Source of the DNA: Norana najaformis
Taxonomy: Eukaryota; Annelida; Clitellata; Crassiclitellata; Hormogastridae
Assembly (NCBI GenBank): GCA_964023275.1
Contig: OZ029916.1
Location: 45,975,304-46,039,303, forward strand
Direction of reading: 5' to 3'
Length of the DNA: 64,000 bases
How positions within the stretch are numbered: the stretch's first letter is position 1; each line of letters begins with the position of its first letter. The position numbers were made by a program, and so were the translations under genes. The notes below the pieces were generated by a model. It was not told where the DNA came from, did not search any database, and worked only from the letters and a program-made list of their open reading frames with translations. Shown here one piece after another: positions 30,705 through 43,085 of this stretch.

Positions 30705-31345
30705 ATATTCAAAAGTACACCAAAGACCAGAAAACTGAATATTTTCAAACAGAAAAAGAAGGCCTTCAATCCATGTTAAAACTGGGAACTCATGCTTCAG
30801 GGCATTGCCTCTGTTACCAAGCAGTACAACGCCTCTGGCCACCACCTATGCCCCTAACCCTCATCACTGAAGGACAAGTTCCTAGCCAGCTTGGAGACTT
30901 GTACGACTTGCAGGTAACACTGCCTCCATAACAACAAGTGCAGTGAATAACCAAATACACACCAATCTCCACTGATCACCACGGTATCGTGACAAGTGCT
31001 GTAAACTTACAGAGAAACAAACCAACCCTTTGAAAGGACCAGGGTTTGAATCCTGGTACAGTAGGGGAAATTGCATTGTCATCAACCTCTTAGAAAGGTC
31101 AGATAACCCAAGTTTCTCATTCTGAAGCTCCCACAGCACCACTACATTAATGCACAAGGCACTGAACATCACCACTTCTTACCAAAACCATATTCCAACA
31201 TCACAATCCATTGAACAGAGCCAGTCAAGAGATATGAGACCCTAGAGATCAGAAAACTGAATATTTTCAGAAAACCCGAGACCAGGAAACTGAATATTTT
31301 CAAACAGAAAAGGAAGGCCTTCAATCCATGTTAAAACTGGCTGTG
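30705..31345 (+). repeat. Duplicated segment of about 80 bp, 540 bp apart
   Basis: aaactgaatattttcaaaca followed by gaaggccttcaatccatgtt and aaaactgg occurs at about 30727-30785 and again at 31283-31340. The second copy has an extra partial repeat just before it (aaactgaatattttcagaaa). They lie in the probable 3' flank of the LRR gene. Confidence 0.8.
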
Positions 31346-31688
31346 GAGGATAAGATAAGATTTTAGCCCAGAACTAAATCCAATAACCGAACTTGCAAAT
31401 AAAACAGAAACAGACAATGAAATCCCAAGTCTTAACACAACCACCAAAAATGCCTGAAAATCCAGTTGAAAATTTGGTTTTGCATCAATGATAAGTTATT
31501 CTTAAATCTGGAACAAACGTGCAATTAAAAACAATGTCACTTAAAAGTACAATGCAACAGGACTTCGATGAAAAGCCAACTTACTAAGAGCACTCAGGAT
31601 ATTTTGAAAGTACTGAAGGTGTACCTGATTGTAGGCAATTACATTAATTCTGAATTCAATTCCCTGCTCAACAAGAAGTCAAGAATCT

Positions 31689-34600
31689 CTAAGCTGAAGA
31701 AACTGATGAAACCTGTGGCTGAAGGAGACGTCTTGGATAGGTGCGGTTGGCTTCTTTCCTCTCCGCTTCCATCACAACTTGATCATCCAGTGCCTTCAAA
31801 CGCTGCAACCGGCTGATCACAAAATGTCTGCCAACAGCGAGAAATAGAAACAAATTCATCATACTTTCACCATGTCAAAACAATTCACATTTAAATCAAT
31901 AAAATGTCAAACCACTACTAAGATACCTAAGTAATTCACTGTTATTTCACCAACCATATCTAAGCATTGTTAACCACTAACGTCAGCAGCTAGTACCTGT
32001 ACAACCTTACGCTGTATTTGCATATTGTGGGACCCAAGTGGTTCCTGCTGAGTTCTTTCTTTGATACCTTTTGACATAGACCTGACTGCCTGTGTATTAC
32101 CTAACCCTTTAGTGATTAATAAAGTGATTTAAACAATTTTAAAATCAATTTAGTCATTGTTAATCTGTCAACCTCATCTTGTTTAACATAAACAAAGGAA
32201 TTCTACATAACAAAGCCTGTCTGAACTGTGGAATACGACTCGAAAGCAAACCTATCTGCACAACCAATTTTGTTATTAATTAAGCGCCTGGTTAACAAGA
32301 CTTAGCTTTTCTGGGTGCTGAAGAAATATGGAGTTTACAAGTATACAAGATATCAAGCAATTATCACTTAAACTGAAACAGCAGTTAAGAATCTAAATGC
32401 CAATAAATCCAGTCAATATCTGGGTCATGGAAAGTGGAAGGTAGTTTATGTCACAAGTCACAGTGAGAGAGACATGGCAGCAGACTGATTTCAGCGGACG
32501 CCTTGTAATGCAGAGTACGTGAGTTGAGCCTCTTCCCAAGACGGTTGCTGTAGGGGTGTTGAACAAGGGCTTCACACACAACTGCATCGACTGATACTTT
32601 GTCATTAAAATTATGGCGCATAATACAGAAACGATAATAGTAATACGTCAGTGCCTGTAGTCTTTGTATTGTTCATAGGTGCCATCGTTGAAGTAACTTG
32701 GAGCTGCTGGATTGTTCATCATGCACAGGCATTCAAGGTTTGGAAAACTCTCTTCCAACATCGAAATGAAGAAGCCTATGATAAACACAGTCTGAGTTTC
32801 ACATGTAAAGTAAAAGTAATATACCATTTTATACAAGATAAGGTAATCCCTCATAAACTTATCAAACAATAGTCCTCTGGGACATGGTCCTGGGGCTGAA
32901 GGGTATTTTGACTGAAGCACAAATATGACAACAGTAATCTCACACATGGACAATCTTACTTTACAGGTTACAGAACTTTACATGTCCTACCTTGGTCCAT
33001 CGAATCCACCGTCTTCCCATTTCTCTCAGTTTACACACAACCCAGCCTAACAGTTCCTTTCCCCTTCTCTCTCTGGTCTTCTGCATACCGGACTTGATTC
33101 TTAACACGGTATCTTTGGACAACCCCACTAACCTGACACAGCACGCATGAATTAGCTGGCACCCTTGAACTCAGCTTTTAAGCAGAGCTTTAGAAATTTT
33201 GAGTTTACGATTACAACCGTCAATTGATGCTTTGTGCATTATGATTACAGCAGAACAAAAGTCATTAGATCAGATAAGATTTGATTATAGCCCAACTTCT
33301 AGATTCTAATAAACAAACCAAGGTTGGTGATGTTGTTGTGGTTGATCCAGAGGGTTGACATCTGAGGGCAGAAAGGAAACCTGACATGAGTCGTAAGGTT
33401 GTTGTGGTCTAAAATCAAGATCTCTACTTTTGGTAGATCAAGCAGAAATTTGAAATCCCTGTTGCATGTACAATTAAGGAATAAAACAATGAATCGAAAG
33501 CCTTGGTTTTCTGTAACATGATACACAGTATCAAAGGTAACGGCTGTTATTTTATTGTATCTAAACATTTATATAGCACTTCTGGATACCTCTCAAAAGC
33601 TTCTGTTGTGCTTGTGCTAGTGATGGATTTGGTTTTGAGCAAAGCTGTGAAAAGCTAACTGATCATAATCTAAATTTCGAGATTTCTACAGTGCCAAACG
33701 ATAGCCAAGTTGTGGGAACCAGCTTATTAACAGGCACTTAGTCAAAACAAAATCGAGATGCAGAAAGGTTTCAGTTCCAGGTCAAGATCCAAGAGTCAGC
33801 TAGTCAGACATGTGTGGTGGATGGTGTTTGGAAATGAACCAGAAAATGAGATAAGGGAAAGATGAGGACTCACGATAGGATATACGGAAGAGAAGTGTTT
33901 TTAGTTTTGAGTGTAAGACCTGCATGGAGATTACACGGGGTGAAGCGTTGGTGAGTTCGTATGATGGGTCTGATAACTGTCGTAATTCTGGTGGGAGTTT
34001 ATTCCATGGAGGTGCAGCAGCTATGGCTATGGAGCGGTTTCCAAATTTTAAGGATGAGGTGACAGTAATGGCCATCCTATAACCACCGTTGCCACCTTCA
34101 TCTTGGCACCAAGCTGTCTTCCCTGCACTGACCTCTCAGATTCTGACCTGGCATGGAAACTAACACAACAACTTGGCTCTTGCAGACTTGATTTGATTAG
34201 GTAAACATACATTTCTGGGCCACAGAAATACTGACAGTTTGGCTTTTTATTTCAAGGTTTTAGAGACCATTAATCTTGAAAAAATGACCAGTTTCGGTGG
34301 TAAGTAAGTAACTTGATGGTAAGTAATAATAACAAGATAGTAAGGAGGTATAAGGTACAGAAAAGCCAAATAACAGATTGCATAGTGCTTCAGGCTCAAA
34401 GTGCCCATTCTGTCATAATTTATGCTTAAGTTCAGAGCTGCCATGCAAACTTCAGATGAAAGGAAGGTTCTTAAGTGCATAAAAACGAGAGGCAATTGAA
34501 GAATTTTGAATGCCAGAAACTGTTTAACGGCGTCAAGGATACTGGATGCTGTTGCCAGTCAGATCAACAATGACGACATCATTTCCATAGCGTTGAAGGA

Positions 34601-34700
34601 GTTTGGGCGGAATTTCCGTCAGACCTTGGTCGGCCAGACCGATGCGTAGCGTCGATTTCAACTCATTCGGTAGCACTCCGTTTCCATTCACACTCGCCAT
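31689..34700 (-). CDS. Small leucine-rich-repeat protein, LRMDA-like
   Basis: Four coding exons on the minus strand: 34700-34543, 33458-33319, 32775-32655, 31827-31689; phases agree and give 185 aa. It starts [17 protein letters not shown] units follow: [41 protein letters not shown] and [14 protein letters not shown]. The C-terminal cap has [34 protein letters not shown] and LKALDD. This cap pattern (residues about 100-160) resembles leucine-rich melanocyte differentiation-associated proteins and the U2A'/ANP32 LRR cap, hence the name. Function in this organism is unknown; a protein-interaction scaffold is the usual expectation. Intron 3 has a GC donor (cag|gcactg), because any GT alternative meets a stop. 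A LINE tail lies a few bases before the start codon. Divergent from ASTERIX, 1.2 kb apart. Confidence 0.82.
32480..32645 (+). mobile_element. Degenerate family A SINE
   Basis: Preserves ccttgtaatgcagagtacgt, a damaged B-box gagttgagcctc, tcccaagacggttgctgtag and tgcatcgactgatactttgt. It ends about 10 bp before LRR exon 3 on the 3' side. Confidence 0.55.
33040..33290 (+). repeat. LINE tails L-D followed by L-A
   Basis: L-D block ctctctggtcttctgcatac...cctgacacagcacgcatgaa...gctttagaaattttgagttt. Then an L-A end: cgtcaattgatgctttgtgc...aaaagtcattagatcagat. It lies in an LRR-gene intron. Confidence 0.6.
33660..34080 (-). mobile_element. 5'-truncated LINE, family L-B
   Basis: The minus strand encodes [20 protein letters not shown] then [17 protein letters not shown], the same C-terminal reverse-transcriptase remnant as at 17878-18550. 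Its 3' end is marked by gatttctacagtgccaaacg. It lies in intron 1 of the LRR gene, same strand. Confidence 0.8.
34082..34200 (+). repeat. LINE-like fragment, family L-C
   Basis: Contains gattctgacctggcatggaa and ttggctcttgcagacttgat, followed by ttgatta. It matches 30120-30205. Confidence 0.5.
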
Positions 34701-34713
34701 AGCAGTTCACTAT

Positions 34714-34850
34714 TATCTAATGACTTCTATAGCACCTTATCATAATGCACAAAGCACCTATCGATGGTCGCTTCAAGCGATATCGGCGTCAAAATTGTAA
34801 TCCGTTGGAGAACCCCGTTGAAATCCGATTGGTACACCGTTCACAGTACT
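34714..34850 (-). repeat. L-A LINE tail abutting the LRR start codon
   Basis: The + strand shows tatctaatgacttctatagc then caccttatcataatgcacaa and atcgatggtcgcttcaagcg. On the minus strand this is an L-A 3' end in the gene's sense direction, its ATTAGATA end about 13 bp before the ATG at 34700. Confidence 0.7.
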
Positions 34851-35901
34851 CAACAGACTTTTTACACCTGTTCAGTTCCAATTTTACGCAAGGTGACGCA
34901 ACATAACTTCGAAATTATGCTTGAATCTGATTACTTCTATAGCGCCGTAAGGATTGCTCGATGAAATTGAGCGCGCCGATTTTAAATAAACCCGCTATAA
35001 ATATATGCAGCTGTTTGTCGAGGGTTGGCGGAAAAGTTACGTGGCATCGATGGATTTTAAATGCGAATAACTTAACTGCTTTTCTTAATAAGTCTAAATA
35101 TGGCTTGTTAAACGTTCCTTTCTTCTCTTTCGTCATTCATCGTAAAATGCAAAGTTTCTGTAGGTAAATGATACGCCGGCCAAACCACATGACTTTTGCG
35201 AGAACTGGATAATCGCATCTAGTGAAACCAGGTACAGTATTTACACATCTCTAGCCGTTATTAGATAATATCATAGCTATAGGTCATATCCGCAGTTAAA
35301 GGACTCATTATAGGGCGGGGGAGTTTGAAAAGAGATAGGGACTTAATTATGAGATTTCCAGTAATAAAATTAAAATTATTAAAAATAATTATTCATAAAA
35401 ATATTAGCAAGAAATTATAGCAAGCCCAACAACTTAAATCGCAAAATATATTATGTACTTCCTATATTGCATCTAAATTAAAATACTATTGTAGGCCCAT
35501 ATATAAAACCTTGTGCATACCTTTAATACTTAATTTCATGGAGGAAGTGACAAAACTAAGGTCGAAATACCCTGGTGACGACGGATTTCCGTCAAGAAGT
35601 AATGGATTGATTGGGGTGTAGGTTATACATAACTGGCAAAGGCACGAATGCTTTCCTTAGTCTAACTTTATGAACGTAATTCAGACTTAGAACCTCATTG
35701 TAATTGGACGTAAACACTAATCTTTATGAATAAGCCCAAATAATTATCTATTGGTAAATAAACTTGTCTTACTATATTTAATGCAATTATTTCTTATTCA
35801 GACGCTTATTTGTGGGAAGCAACGCTTAGACGATTGGCGATCTTTGGTTGGACTTTGCTATTTTAATTTTTTTCATTGATTTCATCAAAATTTCGTTAAA
35901 T

Positions 35902-37647
35902 ATGTCTGCTCCTGCGAACAACACCAATGATCCACGAAGACCAAGTAAAGTCCATAGGCAAGTGTACAGTGTTCTGTTTTATTTCTCTTAAATTAGGATT
36001 AAAGCTAGTGTTTTGTGGTAATTTTACAGCGCACGCCTTTTCAGCTGACCCGGGTGTTTGGTTTTTCAGGTATAAGGCTCCTCCATCTGGGGGTCCAGCC
36101 GAGGATCCAACGCCTGACTACATGAACCTGTTGGGTATGATCTTCAGCATGTGTGGCCTTATGTTGAAGGTAAGTTCCATATTAACAAACTGTGCTTTCT
36201 ACGTATCTATGTATCTACACAGTTTTTCATTCGTTCATTCATTTAGTATATGGTTCCAAAAAATGCAGCATAAAAAATACTTCTGAGAAACAAAGGGCAG
36301 AACCAGAAGGGACCAAATTCCCGCTTAGTACGATCACCTATGTAACACGAAATCAGTTTAAAACGGCAAATGATCATTTCCAACTGGACTTCAACCCAAA
36401 CAGAATTAAACTGCAGAACTATGTAGAGCAGTCCCCCTTAAGCAAGCTCCAAGAGGCAGCCCTGGGTATGAAGCGTTAGTGACTTCATTTTTCTTGGCAT
36501 TGTCGTTTGAGGGCAGGTGACCAGTTCTCTCCCTTGCCATCCGATCTTCCCGCTGCCAGTCTATGGTCTGTGCACTCATTATAGCCGAGTCCTCTAGGTG
36601 GCGCAAACAGAGCAGAAGTCTCGAATAAATTCTGCCCTGGTGTGGATTTGAACCTCAGACTTCTTGAGTGACAACCAAGCATGCTAAAACTATCATACTC
36701 TCCTGAATGAAAATGAACTGAAGAAAAGTTAGTTAATACATGGAATGACTCAATTATTAGCTAAGCTCATATTATGTTATATATTATGTTCATTTTTATA
36801 AGTGAGCATACGTATTTTAAAAAAATTGAATTTTGGTGGCTTAATAAGTAATCATCATATGGTGCTTTCTAAGCACTCCTTAGTAGAATGAAAGCATTTC
36901 TGAGTTGCCTGGGTTTTGGTAAGAATGACAAGATCTTCTGAATTGTATTTTGTAATTCTTTTTACGTTATTTATCCAATCGCGATTTGCTTTATAAATTT
37001 CCCATTTAGGTTTTTAACTAATTTAGTTTTATTTCTTAGTTGAAGTGGTGTGCATGGGCTGCTGTTTACTGCGCTTTCATCAGCTTTGCCAATGCCAGGT
37101 CGTCCGAGGATACCAAACAAATGCTGAGCAGTTTCATGTAAGCTCTTGTTTCAAGTGTTTGTTGTTGTTATTATTAGTTTTCGAACTGAAGGATAAAATG
37201 CAATACGGAGGATGTGGAAAAACAAATCTGTGTGAGGGAGAGTGAATTTCTGCAATGGCTGATCTTCACAGATGTTGTCTTGTTTGCTTTGCTGCCTATC
37301 TAATCCACACATACCTAACGATTGTTTGCATTTGCGTGGGAGGATGTGTTGATCGATGCACCTAAGTTTTCTCTAACATTTAAAATATGTGCGGGCTCTT
37401 TTTTGGTTTGTTGTTTGGTTTGTGTAAGCTGTTGTTTTCATGTTGCAGTTATGTGTTGTTGCCATAGTTGTTGTCATGGGTGTGTCGTTAGTGCATTTAT
37501 GGTTATTTCTTGATCTGTTGGTGATCTTTTGGTTAATTTGATCTATTGGTTGATCACTTTTTAATCTATTGTGTTTGTAGGTTGTCAATATCTGCCGTAG
37601 TCATGTCTTATCTTCAAAATCCCCAACCAATGAGCGTTCCATGGTGA
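35902..37647 (+). CDS. WDR83OS: PAT complex subunit Asterix (WDR83OS)
   Basis: Four coding exons: 35902-35957, 36070-36169, 37040-37137, 37581-37647; phases agree; 106 aa, the usual length of the family. Reads [20 protein letters not shown], then [72 protein letters not shown]. Two or three hydrophobic segments span about residues 35-95. Asterix with CCDC47 forms the PAT complex at the ER, an intramembrane chaperone for multipass proteins; that is family knowledge. Intron 1 has a GC donor in strong context (atag|gcaagt). A GT alternative four bases downstream would bring an immediate stop. Intron 2 contains a family B SINE. Confidence 0.98.
36460..36705 (-). mobile_element. tRNA-derived SINE, family B, in ASTERIX intron 2
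   Basis: gggtatgaagcgttagtgac, ttcttggcattgtcgtttga, ggtctgtgcactcattatag and a reversed B-box gatttgaacctcagac follow the family order. Confidence 0.7.
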
Positions 37648-38524
37648 CCTCAGTCTAGCAGGTTATCGTCCTGATCCACCAGAAGACACGGGTGGGGTGT
37701 TACAAAAGGGGGAACACTTGGGGTGATTCTACAAGCTTCGATTTCTCGAGGTTTGCCACAAATGTTGGAAATCGAAGTGTTTGGTGGCCCTCCTTGTCAG
37801 GCTGCCCAAGTGTAACACCATCTCTGTGAAACACTCTGCATTTGGCTAACGTTATTTCAAGAGAAAGTTAATTCGTTGTTTGTCTTCAGGAATAATCTTG
37901 AGTATTTCATTTAATTATTTGTGCTGGTCAGATATCATTATTACAGTATGTGTGAGGTTTTTGGCCCAATCTGGTTTAATGTTTGTTACTTGTAATGGAG
38001 CAGTCAGTCGTCAGCCGAGTTTTTCAAAAACCAAATGCATGTTCTTTCAACATTAACTAGAGTAAAGTCAGTGATATAAGACAGAGTTATATATGAGTGT
38101 CAAAGGTCTGAATGAATGAGTGAATGAATGAATGGTGAGGGTCGTCCATAAGCGACGTGCAAAATGCCGTCCTCTGAATCTACCACTGCCTCTTTACCCT
38201 GCCCTCATCCCCTTTGCAAACATGCATACTTTGTCAAAGTACTACAACAAATACAAATTAGGCTCAAGTGTTGATCCTGAAGGGCTAACTGTGATAGGGG
38301 ATGGGGTACTTGGATGTTGCCCATCCAGCAAAGGGACTCTTGTATCTAACACAGCAAATTTATGTCTGAACGAATTTGATTTTTAAGGCACATTCTGTAC
38401 AGAAATAACTTATGTACCAAATTTAGATGCGGACTTCCGCACTGGGTATAACCCCCTCCCGTTGTCTGCTTTTGGGTAGCTATTCTGACCCATCTCTGCA
38501 GATGTACTTACATGTAAATGTACT

Positions 38525-38720
38525 GGTACACGCTTTTATACAGCGACCATATGGCCTCGACCCTGCTCATTTTTACAATGAATTAATCGGAGGAGATACG
38601 CAATCGTAATCTTGAGATTTCTACAGCATCCAACGAAAGCTAAGTTGCAGGAACCAATTTATTCACAGGCGCTCAGACAACAAAATTGATAGGCAAAAGG
38701 GGTTCCTGGTTCTAGGAGTC
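38525..38720. repeat. Family F half-element joined to an L-B LINE tail
   Basis: cgaccatatggcctcgaccc then tttttacaatgaattaatcg (family F, + orientation). It runs directly into gcaatcgtaatcttgagatt and tctacagcatccaacgaaag (L-B tail, minus orientation). Confidence 0.65.
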
Positions 38721-39116
38721 AGGCATAGGCTAAAGTGACAAAATTTTAATAACTGATTTCATCTGTGATTTAATACAACAAAATAGTTTAACCAAGTTAT
38801 TTAAGTCTCTAAAACTAGCTTTAGTAAATGAACAACAGTAAAAAATGTTACAACAGAAACTATGCATTCATAGTTTTATTTTATCTGTATTACAATCATG
38901 CTTTCTCAATGCACATCGAAAGAGGTAGAGAATCGTATTCAGTTTTAACCGGTGGAATTCACAGCACTCGGAGATCACTTAATTAGTAAATAAACCAATT
39001 AAAATTAGTTTATTTTATTTTAAGGCAAACTGTTCTTCAATGGTCCAGGTTTACAGCACCATGAAATTGCCTAATGATGTTGACAGCAGAAGTAGATCTG
39101 AGCCTCATTATTACGC

Positions 39117-39372
39117 GCTTCATTATAACATGTATTCTGATATGACACGCTTCATTATAACATGTATTCTGATATGACACGCTTCATTATAACACATTCT
39201 GATATAACTTGCTTCATTCTAACATGTTTTCTGATATAACACGTATTCTGATATAACACGTATTCTGATATAACACGCTTCCTTATAACATGTGTTCTGA
39301 CATAACACGTTTTCTGATATAACACACTTCATTATAACACATTCTGATATAACATGCTTCATTTTAACATGT
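39117..39372. repeat. 32-bp minisatellite
   Basis: About eight units based on cttcattataacatgtattc plus tgatatgacacg. Some are shortened to a 16-bp inner unit (tattctgatataacacg). Confidence 0.9.
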
Positions 39373-40667
39373 ATAACAGTCGTGGATAAAGACCAAAACT
39401 TAAGTTTAGAAAATGACCTAATTCTAACAGTCTCGTTACTTGGCCGTTCTTGATATGGCTCCCAAAGACCAGAGGCACTGTTTACAAGGGGTAGATATTT
39501 CTGGTTGACCTTTCTCTTATGATGTAGTTTTCCAGACTTTTGCAACCTTTTTTGACTAGCATTTAACCAGTATTTTCCCCGTGTTTATTGTCAATTTCTC
39601 CAGAGGTTTAAACGATCTCTGAGAAAATAATGACACGGATTCAATAAATGATCTTGTGAATATCGTTCCTTGTCACAGTTTTCAAGATCATCCAGAACCC
39701 GGGGCAAATCTTATTCTTACTGTTAATGTTATTTGACCATGAGGTGGAATAATTTAAAACCTCCGGATTTGGAACATACGTAGCACAAGAAAAATGAACA
39801 AACTTCATCATGACGATGTTTTAACTTTTAACCCCACAGCGGGCAATACTGAGTGAATGATGAAATTAGCACAATATGCAGAACAGGTAACAGTTGTTTA
39901 GTTTGGCAGAACAGCTTGTAATAAAGAAAAAATTTAGGAGAAATGGCCAAACCGTCTGGTTAAAGCATTAGCAAGCCCCAAAATAATGTTAGATAAAAGC
40001 AACACTTATGAGCATTCATGTTGCTTGGTTACATCATTCAGCTGTGGTCTTGCAAAAACAAATCTAAAAATGGCTGAGCAAATAGCAGTTCTGATGACGA
40101 ATCTCTATGATGCTACAAGGTGAAGAAAACCGTCAACGGTTCCAGTAGGATATCTTCATAGCAGCTTCCCAGCTCGGCTGGGTCGGTGGGGGTGTCTCAG
40201 CTGGTGCTTCATAAATTCCCTGTTACACTTATGGCTTGTAATTTAATACCACTGGTAATCACAATTCTTTCTTCCGTCGACAAATAGATTGCTACATAAA
40301 TCTAAACAATAAGCTTCTATAACATCCTCACCATAAAACAGGGCAGAACTGAAAGAATTCTAAGAATATCGATAATAGTTTAACCAGATCATAACTAATC
40401 TTCAAATCTTAAACGATCCAACAACATTAAAACAATGAATTCCATTATTTAAAATTTGTTAGAAGTTCTTACAGCCCTGATAAAGTGTAATCATGTTTAA
40501 TATAATAATAACAATGATGATGATTCCAGGGGAATCAATTTTCTTGAGCAGAAAGTAATAAAATTGCTGAATTTACCCAATGTAGAAATGATTAGGAATG
40601 GAAAAAACTGAGTTACCAGCTTAAATGACGTCCACAAAAAATCAGACCGTGTCTCCAAAACCAAGAT

Positions 40668-40760
40668 ATATTATCATTATTATTATTTTTATTATTATTA
40701 GTAGTAGCAGTAGTAGTAGTACTATACCACTACTCATACTACTACTGTTATTAATACTAA
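40668..40760. repeat. Compound ATT/AGT/ACT triplet microsatellite
   Basis: (att)n passes into (agt)n and then act/ctactact-rich sequence, giving partial self-complementarity. Confidence 0.85.
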
Positions 40761-43085
40761 TGGCTAGACTAACAACAACAAACCAAACTCAAGCTAAAAG
40801 CTAGCAAATGTCATTAATTGCATCACAGACTTTGTAAAATGGAGCCCAAACTTCATGTCCATCAAAATAGATGTGGTCTTAATCGGAATAAAGCAGTCAA
40901 TGAATCTCCAAGAAGATTCGGCACAAAAGCAGAACCTATGTGTTTACGGGGACATCTACACACCGTCATTTCAGAACCTTTCAAAAGTGCATAGTACATT
41001 GATATCTAACCGATCTAAACAGGCGGGACTTTAGGTTAACAGAAAATTTATGTTGAGCCAAGTCCAGGAAAATCTGTACCATACCTGAAGTTGAAGATTT
41101 TCCACGGCACATAATATGACGTACCACTTCAAGTGACTCAGTTCAACACACCGTTTTGGGCTCTTTCTACCTCCCACCTTTCAGATCAGTTCCATATATA
41201 TGCACTCTCTACTTTTTGGAGGTTCTTACAAGATGCTGCATAAAAGTCTTGATACATACATCTTCAGCATTCCAATTTTAGAATAACAGAAAGCAACATA
41301 AATTGAAAAATTCCACAGAATGAACACAATGCAAACTACATGTAGTACTTGACTGATAGATTATCATCTCTCGATCAATATGAAAAATATTCGTGCTTTA
41401 GCAGGTTTCTGATTCTGAATTTAATTCATTTTATTTTGATTCCGAGTTTCTGATATAATAATTTAAATTAATAACTTCCGAAAGCTCCGATATGAATCTA
41501 AAGTGCAGGTGGAAAAATTCAGTATCAAGTTTTAACTTACTTTCAGGAATTTTTATCTATTCTAAACGAATTTTTAAATTTAGTTATGCACAACCGACAA
41601 AGTCACAATTAATATTAATTACATTTTATATTAATATTAATGACATACATATTAATATTAATTACACTTTATATTATTTTAATTACATTTTAAATTCCCT
41701 TAAGTATAAATCAAACCCTGAAGATTATATTTAGTTATTTTCACCTGGGTTTGGGAGGGTTGTGCTCTTGGGTAGAAATCTAAAAGAGGGCAAGTAAGCA
41801 TTACAGAAAGTGATGAAGTTCACACTTATGAAAAAGATCGCATATCTGCATTGCTTTGGATGTTTTACGAAATTAATCTTAGAAATTAATTTTCAGTGTA
41901 CAATTTAATAGTTTCAGTCAATGTTACAAAAAGTTTCAATCTGGTAATTTAAACTGTAGAATTAAAAAAATATATCACGTGCACTGAATTTTACAAACAA
42001 TTTCACTCAAAAAGACAAGCTCAAGATATGAAATGATATGTTTGAAAATTCCTAAAAAGATACCTGTGCAAGAAATAATTCCAATTTCCCGAATATTACC
42101 CAATCGTTTCAATCACAAGCTCATAGGATTCAGTTGATCAACAACCAAAACGTTAGTAAGACTTATTGCGGCTCTTAATTGACAAAATTGCAGTAACACT
42201 AAAGTCCAACTAAAACTAACATCATAATATCTGAAAACCAGAGATTCCAGGTTAATATCATCTGCCCACAGATCCATGGCAAAGGAACACAGCTGTTACA
42301 CAAGTGCTACCAAGCAACAATATTTACACCGTAATACCAGCATTAAAATACAAGCATCATAACAGAATATCATTATCTGATAATTAATTAAATCATAAAC
42401 CAATAAATAAATGCCTTGAAAGTTTTCCTGGCCATAGTTCTGAATGCCCCATCACCCCGTTCGATTAACATTAGAACTTGTCGGCTCAACTTTCGTTGGC
42501 TATTGGCCAAGAAACCGCATTTCAAGGTTAACATGTTAACAGTTAAAGTCTTCCTGCACTGATCATCCCCAGAAACGGCTCGTTACAATCACATCCCATC
42601 ATGAGATCACAGCAGAGGAATGTTTCTAACATCGGAAAGTTGTGCTCAGTAATTGTAAAGCCATAAAATGACCCATGGCAGATGCATGCAAAAATAAGGG
42701 TGTTAAGAAATCATGTTACAATTAAAATAACGACAAAACCTAACTCAGTGCTAACACATTGATAACAAGTAACACTAACCATCGCAGATGATCCTGTGTT
42801 TAACCAGAAACTAAACAGCCACAAAATATAGTTAACTTAAATATTTCAACCATTGTAAAGTTGACTACTTCTCTAACAACTGCCGCAAACTTCTAATTAA
42901 CACAAATTTTAATCAAGGACATTGAAAGTGACTGCGGCTAAAAAGGAAAACCTGTCCTTGACTAAAACACGAAGAACGTGGCTTCGACAGTTTTCCCGAA
43001 GAGCGGACAATCTTGGAAAAGTCATTTCTAAAAATATAAACTGCAGCAACGAAATGAAAATTGTAAAGAAAACGCGAGTCCGACT

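Larger units (their letters stand above)
27055..31688. other. Convergent intergenic region between ANP32 and the LRR gene
   Basis: No coding exon recognised. An AATAAA at 27121-27126, 67 bp after the ANP32 stop, is one possible poly(A) signal; a longer 3' UTR is equally possible. The region holds two family A SINEs, LINE tails, T-rich tracts and a local duplication around 30.7 and 31.3 kb. Part of the right side is probably the 3' UTR of the LRR gene. Confidence 0.5.
37648..43085. other. Convergent region between ASTERIX and PACSIN
   Basis: 5.4 kb without a recognised coding exon. Repeats are few: family F and L-B tails at 38525-38720, a 32-bp array at 39117-39372 and triplet tracts near 40670-40760. 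The right 3 kb is AT-rich, almost free of the dispersed families, and could be a long PACSIN 3' UTR (minus strand). I cannot place its end. Confidence 0.4.

Noticed and set aside
30960..31060. Possible tRNA-like segment (agggtttgaatcctggtaca)
   Set aside because: Only a B-box-like block is visible, with no matching A box at the right distance and no second copy.
39117..39372. Possible CRISPR-like regular repeat
   Set aside because: Units are directly adjacent with no spacers, in an animal genome; it is a minisatellite.
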